From the NCBI GenBank assembly GCA_963663665.2, contig CAXXKP010000009.1:248001-312000 (forward strand): 64,000 nucleotides of DNA, given 5' to 3'. The position numbers and the translations under genes are program-made. Positions 25,038-31,756 of the stretch are shown here, piece after piece. This stretch comes from SABI01 sp963663665 (lineage in GTDB: Bacteria; Spirochaetota; Spirochaetia; Sphaerochaetales; Sphaerochaetaceae). The notes beneath the pieces are model-generated. The model was not told where the DNA came from and made no database searches. It saw only the letters and a program-made list of their open reading frames with translations. The stretch's first letter is position 1. Each line of letters begins with the position of its first letter.

Positions 25038-25841
25038 CTATGTTCTATCTCCAGGCCATCTACCCCATCTACAATTCAACCTCTGCGCATCAAGTTTTCG
25101 CCTGAATGATTCGTCAAACAATTCATCAAACTCTGGAGGCGTGATATTTCCTGCAAGAATTGTTTTCTTATTATCAGCATCACGGTTATCTATGATTTCA
25201 TACAAAATCTGTGCCTCATGTTCAGTCCACGAGGATCGCCCTATTTCATCTATCCCGAGCACATCAACATTAGAATACTTTGCTATTACTTGCCCTTCAG
25301 TCGGTAAGTCCTTACGCCCTAGATAGCTTTCATGTATATCTCGGTATATTTTACGTTCGACTACATACAACGCCTCACGCCCCGTTGTGATAGCCCCTCT
25401 AAGCATTGCTGCAACAAGATGGGTTTTTCCTAATCCCGTTGACCCTAACAACACCACAGACCGGATCTCATCACGAACAAAGGACACACACTTATCACGA
25501 ATGAATGTCTTCTCATCTACAAAATCTTGGTTATCATCAATTGTGGAAAACCCTCTAAGGGTACATGCGGAGAACTTTTGTGGAATTCCTGAATTCTTCA
25601 ATTTCTGAGCATTCATGCTTTCTCTAAGTTGTTCCTTCATGGCAGCATACTCTTCTTCTTTTCGACATTCTGGGCAACCAAGTAAAGGTAATAGCGTCTC
25701 AGTACCATCGGGGTGGTGAAGAATAAGTTGGTTATTCACGTATGGACCATGTTTCTCGCAAGTAAGATCAAATGTTTGAGCTAGTTCATAATCTTTGTGA
25801 GTCTCAAAGAATTGTTTATAAAATTCATCTCTGCTGGGCAT
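25038..25841 (-). CDS. DnaC-like helicase loader ATPase
   Basis: 267 residues from the ATG at 25841, which has aggagg 11 bases upstream; longer starts lie in the previous gene. Cys pairs near the N-terminus (LTCEKHG; LGCPECRKE) form a probable zinc ribbon. Then the AAA core: Walker A LLGSTGLGKTHLVAAML, Walker B VDVLGIDEIGRSS, and sensor-1 like ILAGNITP. It loads the host replicative helicase at the phage origin. It overlaps the initiator gene by 17 bases. Confidence 0.88.
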   Translation of the reverse strand: MPSRDEFYKQFFETHKDYELAQTFDLTCEKHGPYVNNQLILHHPDGTETLLPLLGCPECRKEEEYAAMKEQLRESMNAQKLKNSGIPQKFSACTLRGFSTIDDNQDFVDEKTFIRDKCVSFVRDEIRSVVLLGSTGLGKTHLVAAMLRGAITTGREALYVVERKIYRDIHESYLGRKDLPTEGQVIAKYSNVDVLGIDEIGRSSWTEHEAQILYEIIDNRDADNKKTILAGNITPPEFDELFDESFRRKLDAQRLNCRWGRWPGDRT

Positions 25842-26730
25842 CACGTTTGTCCTCCTGTGCATAATACTTATTCCAACGGTCGGTATTCCCCATATTCCGT
25901 TGAGAAGGTTTGCCATGAGGTGTATTGCCTTTAGGTATCTTGTCAGGTAACACTCCTTGCCATCCGTTGGCAATCGATAATCGAATACACTCGATGCGAT
26001 CAGTCTCATTGGTGAGCTTTGCTAAAACTTTGATTGTCTGTTCGAGAGCGTTCTTGGTCATGGGCTTTTTGATCTCTTCCCTGTGTTGGAAAAAGAGCAT
26101 AAGCATTTCGAAGTAGTCGGCTGATGGAGATCCTTCTTGGATAATTTCATTCGCCTCCGAAATGGTTAAAAATTTCTTTTTCTTTTTCGATCTCTTCGGT
26201 GTCGATTCCCCTGGGGGAATTAAAGGGGGTTCTTCTTTGAATCTAATAGAAGAATCTAATAGAAGATTCTTTTGTTCGGACACATCTGTCCAACGGTTGG
26301 ACAATTCTGTCCTATGGTTAGACAATTCTGTCTGGGGTTGGACAATTCTGTCCAACGGTTCTTCTTCTACTGATGGCTCTTCTTTTTCTTCGATTGGACG
26401 GTCATCAATAAGAGTTTGATAGGTGGATTCACAGATCCTGTATACTGAGAATACCCCACCTTCTCTAAAGGTCGTATGCTCTAATACCCCAGCTCTCTCG
26501 AGATTGTCAAATCGCCTAGAGATCGTCTTAGGACTCCCTCCAACGATGGGGATCGCTTCTAATACTCCAGCATAGGAAACCCACATCCATTCTCTTCCTT
26601 CCATGAGGACTTTCCTCATCTTTCCAGTAGATTGGAAGTCAATGAACCATCTAAGGATCATCGCTTCATCCATCCCTAGTCTCAACTCTAATAATCTCTG
26701 TTGAGAAAACCCTAATATTGTGTATTTCAT
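25825..26730 (-). CDS. Replication initiator (DnaD/O-like) with embedded origin
   Basis: 301 residues. The N-terminal 110 look like a winged helix (YAGVLEAIPIVGGSPKTISR, then FDNLERAGVLEHTTFREGG), the middle is a flexible acidic/polar linker, and the C-terminal 100 form a helical part (LEQTIKVLAKLTNETDRIEC). The linker codes for a short peptide repeated because the DNA carries four iterons (26278-26353). An initiator whose own gene holds the origin is the lambda O arrangement. The loader gene follows at once. Confidence 0.78.
   Translation of the reverse strand: MKYTILGFSQQRLLELRLGMDEAMILRWFIDFQSTGKMRKVLMEGREWMWVSYAGVLEAIPIVGGSPKTISRRFDNLERAGVLEHTTFREGGVFSVYRICESTYQTLIDDRPIEEKEEPSVEEEPLDRIVQPQTELSNHRTELSNRWTDVSEQKNLLLDSSIRFKEEPPLIPPGESTPKRSKKKKKFLTISEANEIIQEGSPSADYFEMLMLFFQHREEIKKPMTKNALEQTIKVLAKLTNETDRIECIRLSIANGWQGVLPDKIPKGNTPHGKPSQRNMGNTDRWNKYYAQEDKRDAQQR
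26240..26353. repeat. Iteron array and AT-rich tandem repeat, candidate phage origin
   Basis: Four imperfect palindromes with core ggacaattctgtcc start at 26278, 26299, 26320 and 26340, spaced 20-21 bp (two helical turns). Copies 2 and 4 are identical; copy 3 has two arm substitutions that compensate for each other; copy 1 differs in the centre. Next to them two perfect 13-bp copies of aatctaatagaag (26240-26265) form an AT-rich block, as expected of an unwinding element. All lie inside the initiator gene, as in lambda ori. Confidence 0.8.
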
Positions 26731-27098
26731 AATCTCTCACCTTTATCGAATTCAGTCAGTGAATACATACCTAAGATCGAGGTACAGGTATCCTTGTCTT
26801 TCCTATATTTCTTTGCAGGGCAGATGTCACATTTGGTATAAAAAAGAAGATTACATACGGAAGTCCCAATAGATCGTATGAATGATTCCATATGTGTGGG
26901 TTTGACCATTGTAAGAGCCCACTCTTGGATTCTCTTGATTCCTAGTACCTTCCTATCATTCACTTGGGTAATGATACTGTAAGCCCCAGGAGCGACTCTG
27001 TTAGCCTGTTTCCCTGCTCTCTCGAGTTGTTTGAGGATTCTCTCTATCTTGCCCCTGGTTGAAGGAGGCATCATCTCTAGATCTATGGTAATGATCAC
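26727..27098 (-). CDS. Hypothetical phage early protein with cysteine cluster
   Basis: 123 residues: an N-terminal helical part (KIERILKQLERAGKQANRV) and a C-terminal cysteine set (CNLLFYTKCDICPAKK and a later Cys in DTCTSILG) that could bind zinc or an Fe-S cluster. It overlaps the initiator start by 4 bases and follows the HNH gene without a gap, so it is in the replication operon. Not recognised. Confidence 0.55.
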   Translation of the reverse strand: MIITIDLEMMPPSTRGKIERILKQLERAGKQANRVAPGAYSIITQVNDRKVLGIKRIQEWALTMVKPTHMESFIRSIGTSVCNLLFYTKCDICPAKKYRKDKDTCTSILGMYSLTEFDKGERL

Positions 27099-27371
27099 TC
27101 AATCCTCCAGATAGTTCTTGTGCATGAGGTTCATCCACACTGCTCTTGATTTCTTCTGTTCAAAGGCTCTCTGGGCTTCCTGTTTGTAGTAGAGGTTTGA
27201 CCCTGGTTCATCATGTAGCTCTCTATGACAATCGGGACAGAGTTCTATGACAAGATCATACTTTTCAGATACGCCTCTCTTAGAGCCTCCAAAAATATGA
27301 TGCCATTGGGTCATTCCCCAACGGCCACATCTTTTGCAGATCCCTTTCTTATTGCGTTTCTTATCTCTCAT
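27099..27371 (-). CDS. Small HNH protein
   Basis: 90 residues from the ATG at 27371. That start overlaps the TGA of the preceding small membrane gene as ATGA, which argues for translational coupling. Motifs: CKRCGR, WHHIFGG, and CPDCHRELHD, an HNH core with two zinc-binding Cys pairs. This type is common in phage early regions, where it may process DNA or recombine; some relatives are NinG-like. Activity is plausible. Confidence 0.7.
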   Translation of the reverse strand: MRDKKRNKKGICKRCGRWGMTQWHHIFGGSKRGVSEKYDLVIELCPDCHRELHDEPGSNLYYKQEAQRAFEQKKSRAVWMNLMHKNYLED

Positions 27372-27499
27372 CTGCCTTGTCCCTTTGGACCATGACCCCA
27401 ATCCTCTCTTTCTTCATCTGTTAAGGATTGAACGAATACTGTGGATCCTATTGCGATAATAAGGATCCCTATTACGATAGCGAAAATTGCATGAATCAT
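27368..27499 (-). CDS. Small single-pass membrane protein (43 residues)
   Basis: A short frame with an excellent site: aggag 6 bases before the ATG at 27499. The product is one membrane helix (MIHAIFAIVIGILIIAIGST) followed by a charged tail (LTDEEREDWGHGPKG). Its stop overlaps the HNH start (ATGA). Small membrane peptides in phage early operons may affect exclusion or membrane potential; role unknown. Confidence 0.65.
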   Translation of the reverse strand: MIHAIFAIVIGILIIAIGSTVFVQSLTDEEREDWGHGPKGQGR

Positions 27500-27520
27500 A
27501 TTAATCTCCTGTTATGAAAA

Positions 27521-27580
27521 TCCTTCCGCCAGTGGTATACTGAGAGTGTCAAAATCAAAATACGCCATAAGGCGGAAGGA
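27521..27580 (+). promoter_or_regulatory. Extended -10 promoter flanked by a perfect 10-bp inverted repeat
   Basis: tccttccgcc (27521-27530) and ggcggaagga (27571-27580) are perfect inverted repeats. Between them lies tggtatact, an extended -10 element (TATACT at 27536-27541). The right arm contains the ribosome binding site of the zinc-ribbon gene starting at 27587. Either arm could be an operator half, or the right arm could pair with an antisense transcript. No good -35 is visible. Confidence 0.5.
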
Positions 27581-27586
27581 ATAAAA

Positions 27587-27778
27587 ATGTCTAAAACAAC
27601 ACCCACCACGGAAAAATTGAAGTGCCCTTATTGTGAAAAGGGGTTCACACCTGGTCTCTTCACTGAACCTTTCACTGACAACTATGATGTTAAAAGATGG
27701 GTCACCACTATTTCATGCGCCTCATGTGGGGCTGTAATCACGACTACCCTTGTGGACTGTCCTCCTGGTCAAGAATAG
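27587..27778 (+). CDS. Small zinc-ribbon protein
   Basis: 63 residues with two Cys-x2-Cys pairs (CPYCEKG and CASCGA), a typical zinc ribbon. It is the only plus-strand gene in the left/early part of the phage other than the integrase region and has its own promoter. Its 3' end overlaps that of the minus-strand gene 27744-27983 by 35 bases. A regulator or anti-host factor is possible. Confidence 0.65.
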   Translation: MSKTTPTTEKLKCPYCEKGFTPGLFTEPFTDNYDVKRWVTTISCASCGAVITTTLVDCPPGQE

Positions 27779-27983
27779 GAAAAGCTGTAATAGTTAAGAA
27801 TGAAAGAGGCTCTCTGTCTTTTTTTCCAAAGACATCAGAATAGGTGTGAAACCTAAAATCTACTAATGAAATATTCAGACCATCTTCCTCAAAACTCTTA
27901 ATGAGCTTATCTACTGATTCTAGTATTTCTTTGGGTGGTTCAATTTTGATGTCTACTCTTCTCAACTTTAGGTTCTCTAACAT
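27744..27983 (-). CDS. Hypothetical phage early protein
   Basis: 79 residues from ATG 27983 with gaggagg 6 bases upstream. Mixed helix/strand, with IKIEPPKEILESVDKLIKSF and then LVDFRFHTY. Nothing recognised. It is convergent with and overlaps the zinc-ribbon gene, so the two transcripts would be antisense to each other. Confidence 0.55.
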   Translation of the reverse strand: MLENLKLRRVDIKIEPPKEILESVDKLIKSFEEDGLNISLVDFRFHTYSDVFGKKDREPLSFLTITAFPILDQEDSPQG

Positions 27984-28011
27984 GAAGTTCCTCCTCTAAC
28001 CTTTCTCATAT

Positions 28012-28371
28012 CTATCGATGGTGATAACGATCATCACGAATACGACTCACTCGCTTACCTCCAAATGGATCAGGTCTAGATACCTCGTGGTATGTAATTT
28101 CTCCATTTAACGATTTGTCTGATATTGTGAATCCTGCTGATTCTATTGGAAGGTAGGTACTGATTGAGCCATCGTAATTCAACTCGATACGTATCCTCTC
28201 TGAACCTACATGAGCATATGCCTTCTTAAGAAATGACTCGAAGTAAGGTTTGATGTCACTGGGGATCTCTATACGCAATTCTGGTAAAGTGCCTTTTAAA
28301 GTTCTTAGAGCAAGAATCTTTGTTTCAGGTGCTACCGTCTGTAAATTGTCGAATGACTGTACTGTGATCAT
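28012..28371 (-). CDS. Hypothetical phage early protein
   Basis: 119 residues, no membrane segment and no motif recognised (contains FDNLQTVAPETKILALR and RIELNYDGS). It lies between the DUF2303-type gene and the previous hypothetical gene in the early operon, 9 bases after the former. Unknown role, perhaps recombination or nucleotide metabolism. Confidence 0.55.
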   Translation of the reverse strand: MITVQSFDNLQTVAPETKILALRTLKGTLPELRIEIPSDIKPYFESFLKKAYAHVGSERIRIELNYDGSISTYLPIESAGFTISDKSLNGEITYHEVSRPDPFGGKRVSRIRDDRYHHR

Positions 28372-28380
28372 GGCGACTCC

Positions 28381-29106
28381 TTAGTAATAGATCGGTAGTT
28401 TCACATCGAGATCGATAAGTTTATTGGCAATGTTATTAGCTGCCTCTACTCTCCACATCCCTCCATCAGTCTCCCAAAGTCCTACATAGGCTCCACTCTC
28501 TTTATCTCCCTTTATCCTGGTCAAGAATTGAGATGCTGGTTGATCACATTCAGGGAAGATCCTGTATGGCTTTAACTGGACTCTTGTAGCTACTGTGGCC
28601 CCTACTGCTGAGGCTGCACTCATCCCTTTCTTGACTGTCACATTCTGAGTAAGTCCATCATCTGAGATAGTGATCCCTTCATCGATCTGAAGCTTAGAAG
28701 CGATAGTGAACAAGTTTTGTGCTGGTTGGTCATAGATGAAAAGTGTTTGAAGAAGGATATTGAACAACTCTGCTTCAATGAATCTATTGAAACTGAATTG
28801 TTCTAGTTCGAACTGTGCATGGGCAAACAGTGTTCTCTTCCTGTGATCATCGTCCGGGCTGGATAGGAGTGACACCGAAAGATCTTTATTGATCACAACA
28901 AAGGCTCCTTCTAGATCCAGGAAGTTGGGATTGACCTCTATGAAATCTGCAAGTGATGTAAGAGTCGATAAGTTAACAGTATCTTCTCGATATTTTGTGA
29001 ACTCCAACTCTTTGTAATTCCCTGGGACAAACACCCCGCCTTCATACTCGATCTTTTGTGAATTGATGACGATATCTCTTATCTCTTTTACTGCTGCTCC
29101 ATCCAT
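28381..29106 (-). CDS. YfdQ/DUF2303-like phage protein
   Basis: 241 residues. The C-terminal pattern RVQLKPYRIFPECDQPAS then GLWETDGGMWRVEAA is the signature of the DUF2303 (YfdQ) family, widespread in temperate phages near recombination genes; function unknown. It overlaps by one base with the upstream gene 29106-29444. No nuclease motif. Confidence 0.75.
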   Translation of the reverse strand: MDGAAVKEIRDIVINSQKIEYEGGVFVPGNYKELEFTKYREDTVNLSTLTSLADFIEVNPNFLDLEGAFVVINKDLSVSLLSSPDDDHRKRTLFAHAQFELEQFSFNRFIEAELFNILLQTLFIYDQPAQNLFTIASKLQIDEGITISDDGLTQNVTVKKGMSAASAVGATVATRVQLKPYRIFPECDQPASQFLTRIKGDKESGAYVGLWETDGGMWRVEAANNIANKLIDLDVKLPIYY

Positions 29107-29444
29107 TATTTTACCTCCTTGTTAAGTTCATAGACATGAGGAAGTTCTTGTTGTTCTTCCTTTTCTGGTGACATTGCTATTACCCCGTTATTAGAGAGTT
29201 CCATGAATATGGCACTATCATCTGATTTGACTGGAGCTAGAGAACTCTTACTCTTGATTGAGAGTGCTGCAAAAGATCTGTCATCGTTAGGGATGATCTC
29301 CACTTCTAATGTGAACTTTCTCTTCTTCTTTGCATCAGTAGAAGGATCTGCAATGTTCTGCATGATCTTTTCCCACTCTTTCTTGAATTGTTCATTTACT
29401 ACACCACTGGAAAGATCAGTGATGCTGCCAACTTCTTTCATCAT
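29106..29444 (-). CDS. Phage replication-terminator-like protein
   Basis: 112 residues with GVVNEQFKKEWEKIMQNI and DPSTDAKKKRKFTLEVEI and SKSSLAPVK, a match in order and spacing to the small family named phage replication terminator protein in low-GC Gram-positive phages. It is the first protein of the early operon after the tRNA-like region. The biochemical role is not established. Confidence 0.65.
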   Translation of the reverse strand: MMKEVGSITDLSSGVVNEQFKKEWEKIMQNIADPSTDAKKKRKFTLEVEIIPNDDRSFAALSIKSKSSLAPVKSDDSAIFMELSNNGVIAMSPEKEEQQELPHVYELNKEVK

Positions 29445-29479
29445 ATTTCACACTCCTTTGAAGATTGCCCTGTTCTGTG

Positions 29480-29600
29480 GGACGCCGGGCTTGCGCTCGT
29501 ATCCATATGCAACGCATACGATCCACCGATCACTATAGATATAAGTCGCTGCTACTGTACGCCGTAGCTCGCTTTATTCACCGCTCATACGAGCAAGTGT
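29480..29600. other. Structured non-coding segment
   Basis: No credible gene lies in 29445-29869. This segment has an inverted repeat (left arm cttgcgctcgtat at 29491-29503, right arm atacgagcaag at 29587-29597, 11 of 13 positions pairing) and inner hairpins (gctac/gtagc; a cgtat/atacg pair). With the tRNA-like sequence next to it, this may be a structured RNA of the minus-strand early transcript. Unverified. Confidence 0.4.
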
Positions 29601-29602
29601 TG

Positions 29603-29735
29603 TGGGACAGGCAGGATTCGAACCTGCATAGACTGGCTCTTCATTTCTCAGCGGCCGCTTTGGATGAAGCACTTAGACCTTTCGGCTTTGCCATATCCTT
29701 ACCGTATTAGCGTTTACCAATTCCGCCACTGTCCC
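29603..29735 (-). tRNA. Aberrant tRNA-Leu(UAA)-like gene, 133 bases
   Basis: On the minus strand, acceptor arms GGGACAG and CTGTCCC pair, the D arm is GCG-GAATTGGTAAA-CGC as in bacterial tRNA-Leu, a variable-arm-like GCCGAAAGG is present and the T arm GCAGG-TTCGAAT-CCTGC is perfect. The central triplet of the anticodon loop GGTAAGG is TAA, but base 33 is G and not T, and the anticodon stem pairs poorly. About 45 extra bases lie between the variable arm and T arm, with a hairpin CTTCAT/ATGAAG and the palindrome AGCGGCCGCT. It may be a decayed, intron-bearing or repurposed tRNA. Confidence 0.6.
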
Positions 29736-29869
29736 AAAATGCTGGGCTTCCACCAGCTCCACGGAGTCGCACCGCTGAGGAGTGTATGAAACGAGAACAG
29801 GCTTTTTAGAAGGAGTGTTGAATTCCTTCTGAAAAGAAAATTCTTCAGTTCATAAACCCCGCTTTTAAT

Positions 29870-30052
29870 TCATCGCAATTCTTTGTCCTGATTTGACTCA
29901 AACCAACGATCAAGCTCTTCTTTGTTAAAGAGAACCACTCTTCCATATTTCAGAGAAGGAATTGCCCTCTCCCTTGCCCATACATAAAGTGTGCTTTTTG
30001 ACACTCCTAGATACTTTGAAGCCTCTGTAGCTCTCATGTATTTATGTTCCAT
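29870..30052 (-). CDS. HTH_17 excisionase-like protein
   Basis: 60 residues with a MerR-type helix-turn-helix: ATEASKYLGVSKSTLYVWAR then KYGRVVLFNKEELDRWFES, the family called excisionase/HTH_17. It could direct excision or act as an early transcriptional regulator. It follows the leaderless gene 30062-30241 by 9 bases in the early minus-strand operon. Confidence 0.8.
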   Translation of the reverse strand: MEHKYMRATEASKYLGVSKSTLYVWARERAIPSLKYGRVVLFNKEELDRWFESNQDKELR

Positions 30053-30061
30053 GTTCCCCTC

Positions 30062-30241
30062 CTAATTAGGTACATTTTGTAAGTCTTCTTTGTGACGTTC
30101 GATATACTCACTGATTGCAAGTTCGTAAAGCTTGTTCTGTGTAATACCTTTTTCAACAGCAAATAATTTTGCCATTCGGAAGATTTTCATTGCAATCTCA
30201 CCAGCAAACTTCTTCTTTTGTTTTGCATTTGCATAATTCAT
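30062..30241 (-). CDS. Ribbon-helix-helix-like regulator, leaderless
   Basis: 59 residues from ATG 30241. Upstream codons are unusable because they overlap the promoter: TTGACA (30270-30275), 16 bases, TATTAT (30248-30253), placing the transcript start at or next to the ATG with no room for a ribosome binding site. The product (AGEIAMKIFRMAKLF, then TQNKLYELAISEYIERH) fits a small DNA-binding protein in the Cro position opposite the CI-like repressor. Confidence 0.65.
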   Translation of the reverse strand: MNYANAKQKKKFAGEIAMKIFRMAKLFAVEKGITQNKLYELAISEYIERHKEDLQNVPN

Positions 30242-30247
30242 GTGTAT

Positions 30248-30275
30248 ATAATAGTGCATTTTCACATCTTGTCAA
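30248..30275 (-). promoter_or_regulatory. Early lytic promoter (minus strand)
   Basis: TTGACA at 30275-30270 and TATTAT at 30253-30248 on the minus strand, 16-base spacer, the strongest sigma-70 match seen in the phage. It drives the early operon beginning with the leaderless gene, the equivalent of lambda PR. Confidence 0.8.
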
Positions 30276-30292
30276 GTAGATAAATAGAAATC

Positions 30293-30322
30293 TTGCTTTT
30301 TTATTATTAAAGTTCATAATAA
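30293..30322 (+). promoter_or_regulatory. Repressor promoter with overlapping palindromic operator
   Basis: TTGCTT (30293-30298), 16 bases, CATAAT (30315-30320) is a candidate promoter for the CI-like gene. A 22-bp palindrome, ttattat (30301-30307) and ataataa (30316-30322) with an 8-base centre, covers the spacer and -10, so a repressor dimer there would control the repressor's own promoter. aggag at 30331-30335 is the ribosome binding site. Confidence 0.55.
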
Positions 30323-30344
30323 CAACTAAGAGGAGATTATAAGT

Positions 30345-31058
30345 ATGAATATGAAAGATAAGAGTGGCTTTTGGAAACGCATTGATTCTCTAAGGAAATC
30401 AATGAATATTACACAGAAAGAACTTGCCTATAAAATTGGGATAAGTTTAAATACGCTTATAAGCTGGGTTTCAAGAGATACAGTGCCATCCGGTTCCCAT
30501 TGCTATAAAATTGCAAATGCACTTGATGTAACAGTAGAATATCTCATCACAGGAGATGAAATTGCTCTCCCTGATGATGATTATGTAAAAGAGGAATCTA
30601 TTATACAAACAGCAAAAGGCATCGTTATTCAAGGAGACGAGGAACCTTCTTTTTTGGTCCCTGTGGTATCACAAAAATTATCTGCAGGTAATGGTGAAGA
30701 ATTTCTTTCTGATTCTCAATTCATAGGCCATGTTAGAATTCTCGAAAGAATGACTAGAAATGTCGATAAATCCTCACTAATTGCTGCAACCGTAAAAGGT
30801 GATTCAATGACCGGGGTACAAATATTTGATGGAGATCTAGTTATCTTTGCTCGTGGACACATCAGTGAGAACGGATTGTATGTTTTATCATTGTATGGAG
30901 AAGTTAAAGTCAAACGCCTTGAATTCCGGACTGCAGAACAGAAGATTTATATTCACTCTGAAAATCCCCGATACTCTACTGAAACAGTTACAATGGAAAA
31001 TGAGAATATTACTATCTTAGGAAAGGTTGTTGGTTGGGTACATAGTCATCCATATTAA
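30345..31058 (+). CDS. CI-like phage repressor (XRE plus S24 peptidase)
   Basis: 237 residues: XRE helix-turn-helix (about 20-55, TQKELAYKIGISLNTLISWV), linker, then an S24/LexA-type domain with the catalytic Ser in VKGDSMTG (about 150) and the Lys in EVKVKRLEF. Such repressors hold lysogeny and self-cleave when RecA is activated. It faces the leaderless early gene across an 103-base operator region. Its final codons (GWVHSHPY) are duplicated at 31702-31727. Confidence 0.92.
   Translation: MNMKDKSGFWKRIDSLRKSMNITQKELAYKIGISLNTLISWVSRDTVPSGSHCYKIANALDVTVEYLITGDEIALPDDDYVKEESIIQTAKGIVIQGDEEPSFLVPVVSQKLSAGNGEEFLSDSQFIGHVRILERMTRNVDKSSLIAATVKGDSMTGVQIFDGDLVIFARGHISENGLYVLSLYGEVKVKRLEFRTAEQKIYIHSENPRYSTETVTMENENITILGKVVGWVHSHPY
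31032..31057 (+). repeat. CI-gene 3' end, first copy of 26-bp direct repeat
   Basis: The sequence ggttgggtacatagtcatcc and the 6 bases after it recur at 31702-31727 with 2 of 26 mismatches. It encodes GWVHSHPY-stop, the C-terminus of the repressor. Together the copies bracket the membrane protein gene 31160-31576. Confidence 0.8.
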
Positions 31059-31159
31059 AAATTTTAAGAAGAAAGCAAGGTGTTTTATGTTGGATAAACA
31101 GGTTTAGAAATGTTATTAGATGAATCCATCGCCACCTGTATTGAGGAGAATAATAAGAG

Positions 31160-31576
31160 ATGGAAAACAATATTGATTACTCGGTTGCAAAAACTTATTG
31201 GTCTCGTAAGCGAAGAATTCATATCAATTTAGGGTGGTTCATATTTGTTATCATTTTCTGTATTTTAGGGTTTCTAGGTTTTACTTTATTTAAATATTTT
31301 ACTAATATGAGAGTTGATAATTGGTATGAAATTATCCCACAACTATTTTTTATTTCTCTAATAGTATATGTACTTAGACTCTCAATACGCCTTTTTCTTC
31401 TACAAATGAACATTTGGGCTGATGCTGCTGGAAAATTAGCAGCAATAGGGACATATGAACTTTCTCACAAAAATCTCACAGACCAAGAAAAACTGCACAT
31501 ACTCAAAATCATCCATGAACCACAAAGCAAGATGGACTTGTCTACATTAGAAAATAAATTTGAGATCCTCAAATAG
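31160..31576 (+). CDS. Two-TM membrane protein downstream of the repressor
   Basis: 138 residues: two membrane helices (GWFIFVIIFCILGFLGFTLF; IIPQLFFISLIVYVLRL) and a C-terminal cytoplasmic part (LTDQEKLHILKIIHEP). gaggag lies upstream of ATG 31160. Genes cotranscribed with a prophage repressor are expressed in the lysogen, often for superinfection exclusion; that role is inferred. It is bracketed by duplicated repressor-tail sequence, a sign of late insertion. Confidence 0.6.
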   Translation: MENNIDYSVAKTYWSRKRRIHINLGWFIFVIIFCILGFLGFTLFKYFTNMRVDNWYEIIPQLFFISLIVYVLRLSIRLFLLQMNIWADAAGKLAAIGTYELSHKNLTDQEKLHILKIIHEPQSKMDLSTLENKFEILK

Positions 31577-31701
31577 GCTTTAATTCAAGTACAGAAAAAT
31601 GAGGACGTGTTTGATCGATAACATAGACTGGAGCATCTTAGGGCTGCTAGTGGGATAGTGTGTGGTCATCATTAAAGGCAAGATGTTTTGTGAAAAGTAT
31701 A

Positions 31702-31727
31702 GGATGGGCACATAGTCATCCATATTA
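31702..31727 (+). repeat. Repressor-tail remnant, second copy of 26-bp direct repeat
   Basis: The 26 bases starting ggatgggcacatagtcatcc repeat the 3' end of the CI-like gene with two changes and still read GWAHSHPY-stop when in frame. It has no gene upstream: 31577-31756 holds no credible reading frame. It is the leftover 3' end of another repressor allele, or the product of recombination during insertion of the flanked gene. Confidence 0.75.
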
Positions 31728-31756
31728 GGACTCTAATTGCGCAATCCACGGACAAA

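Noticed and set aside
26278..26353. CRISPR array
   Set aside because: Repeats are palindromic, 14 bp, with 6-7-bp gaps and lie in a coding frame; no spacers of typical length and no cas genes.
29736..29780. Second tRNA fragment beside the tRNA-like gene
   Set aside because: A T-arm-like GCGACT segment is present on the minus strand, but no matching acceptor or D arm could be drawn.
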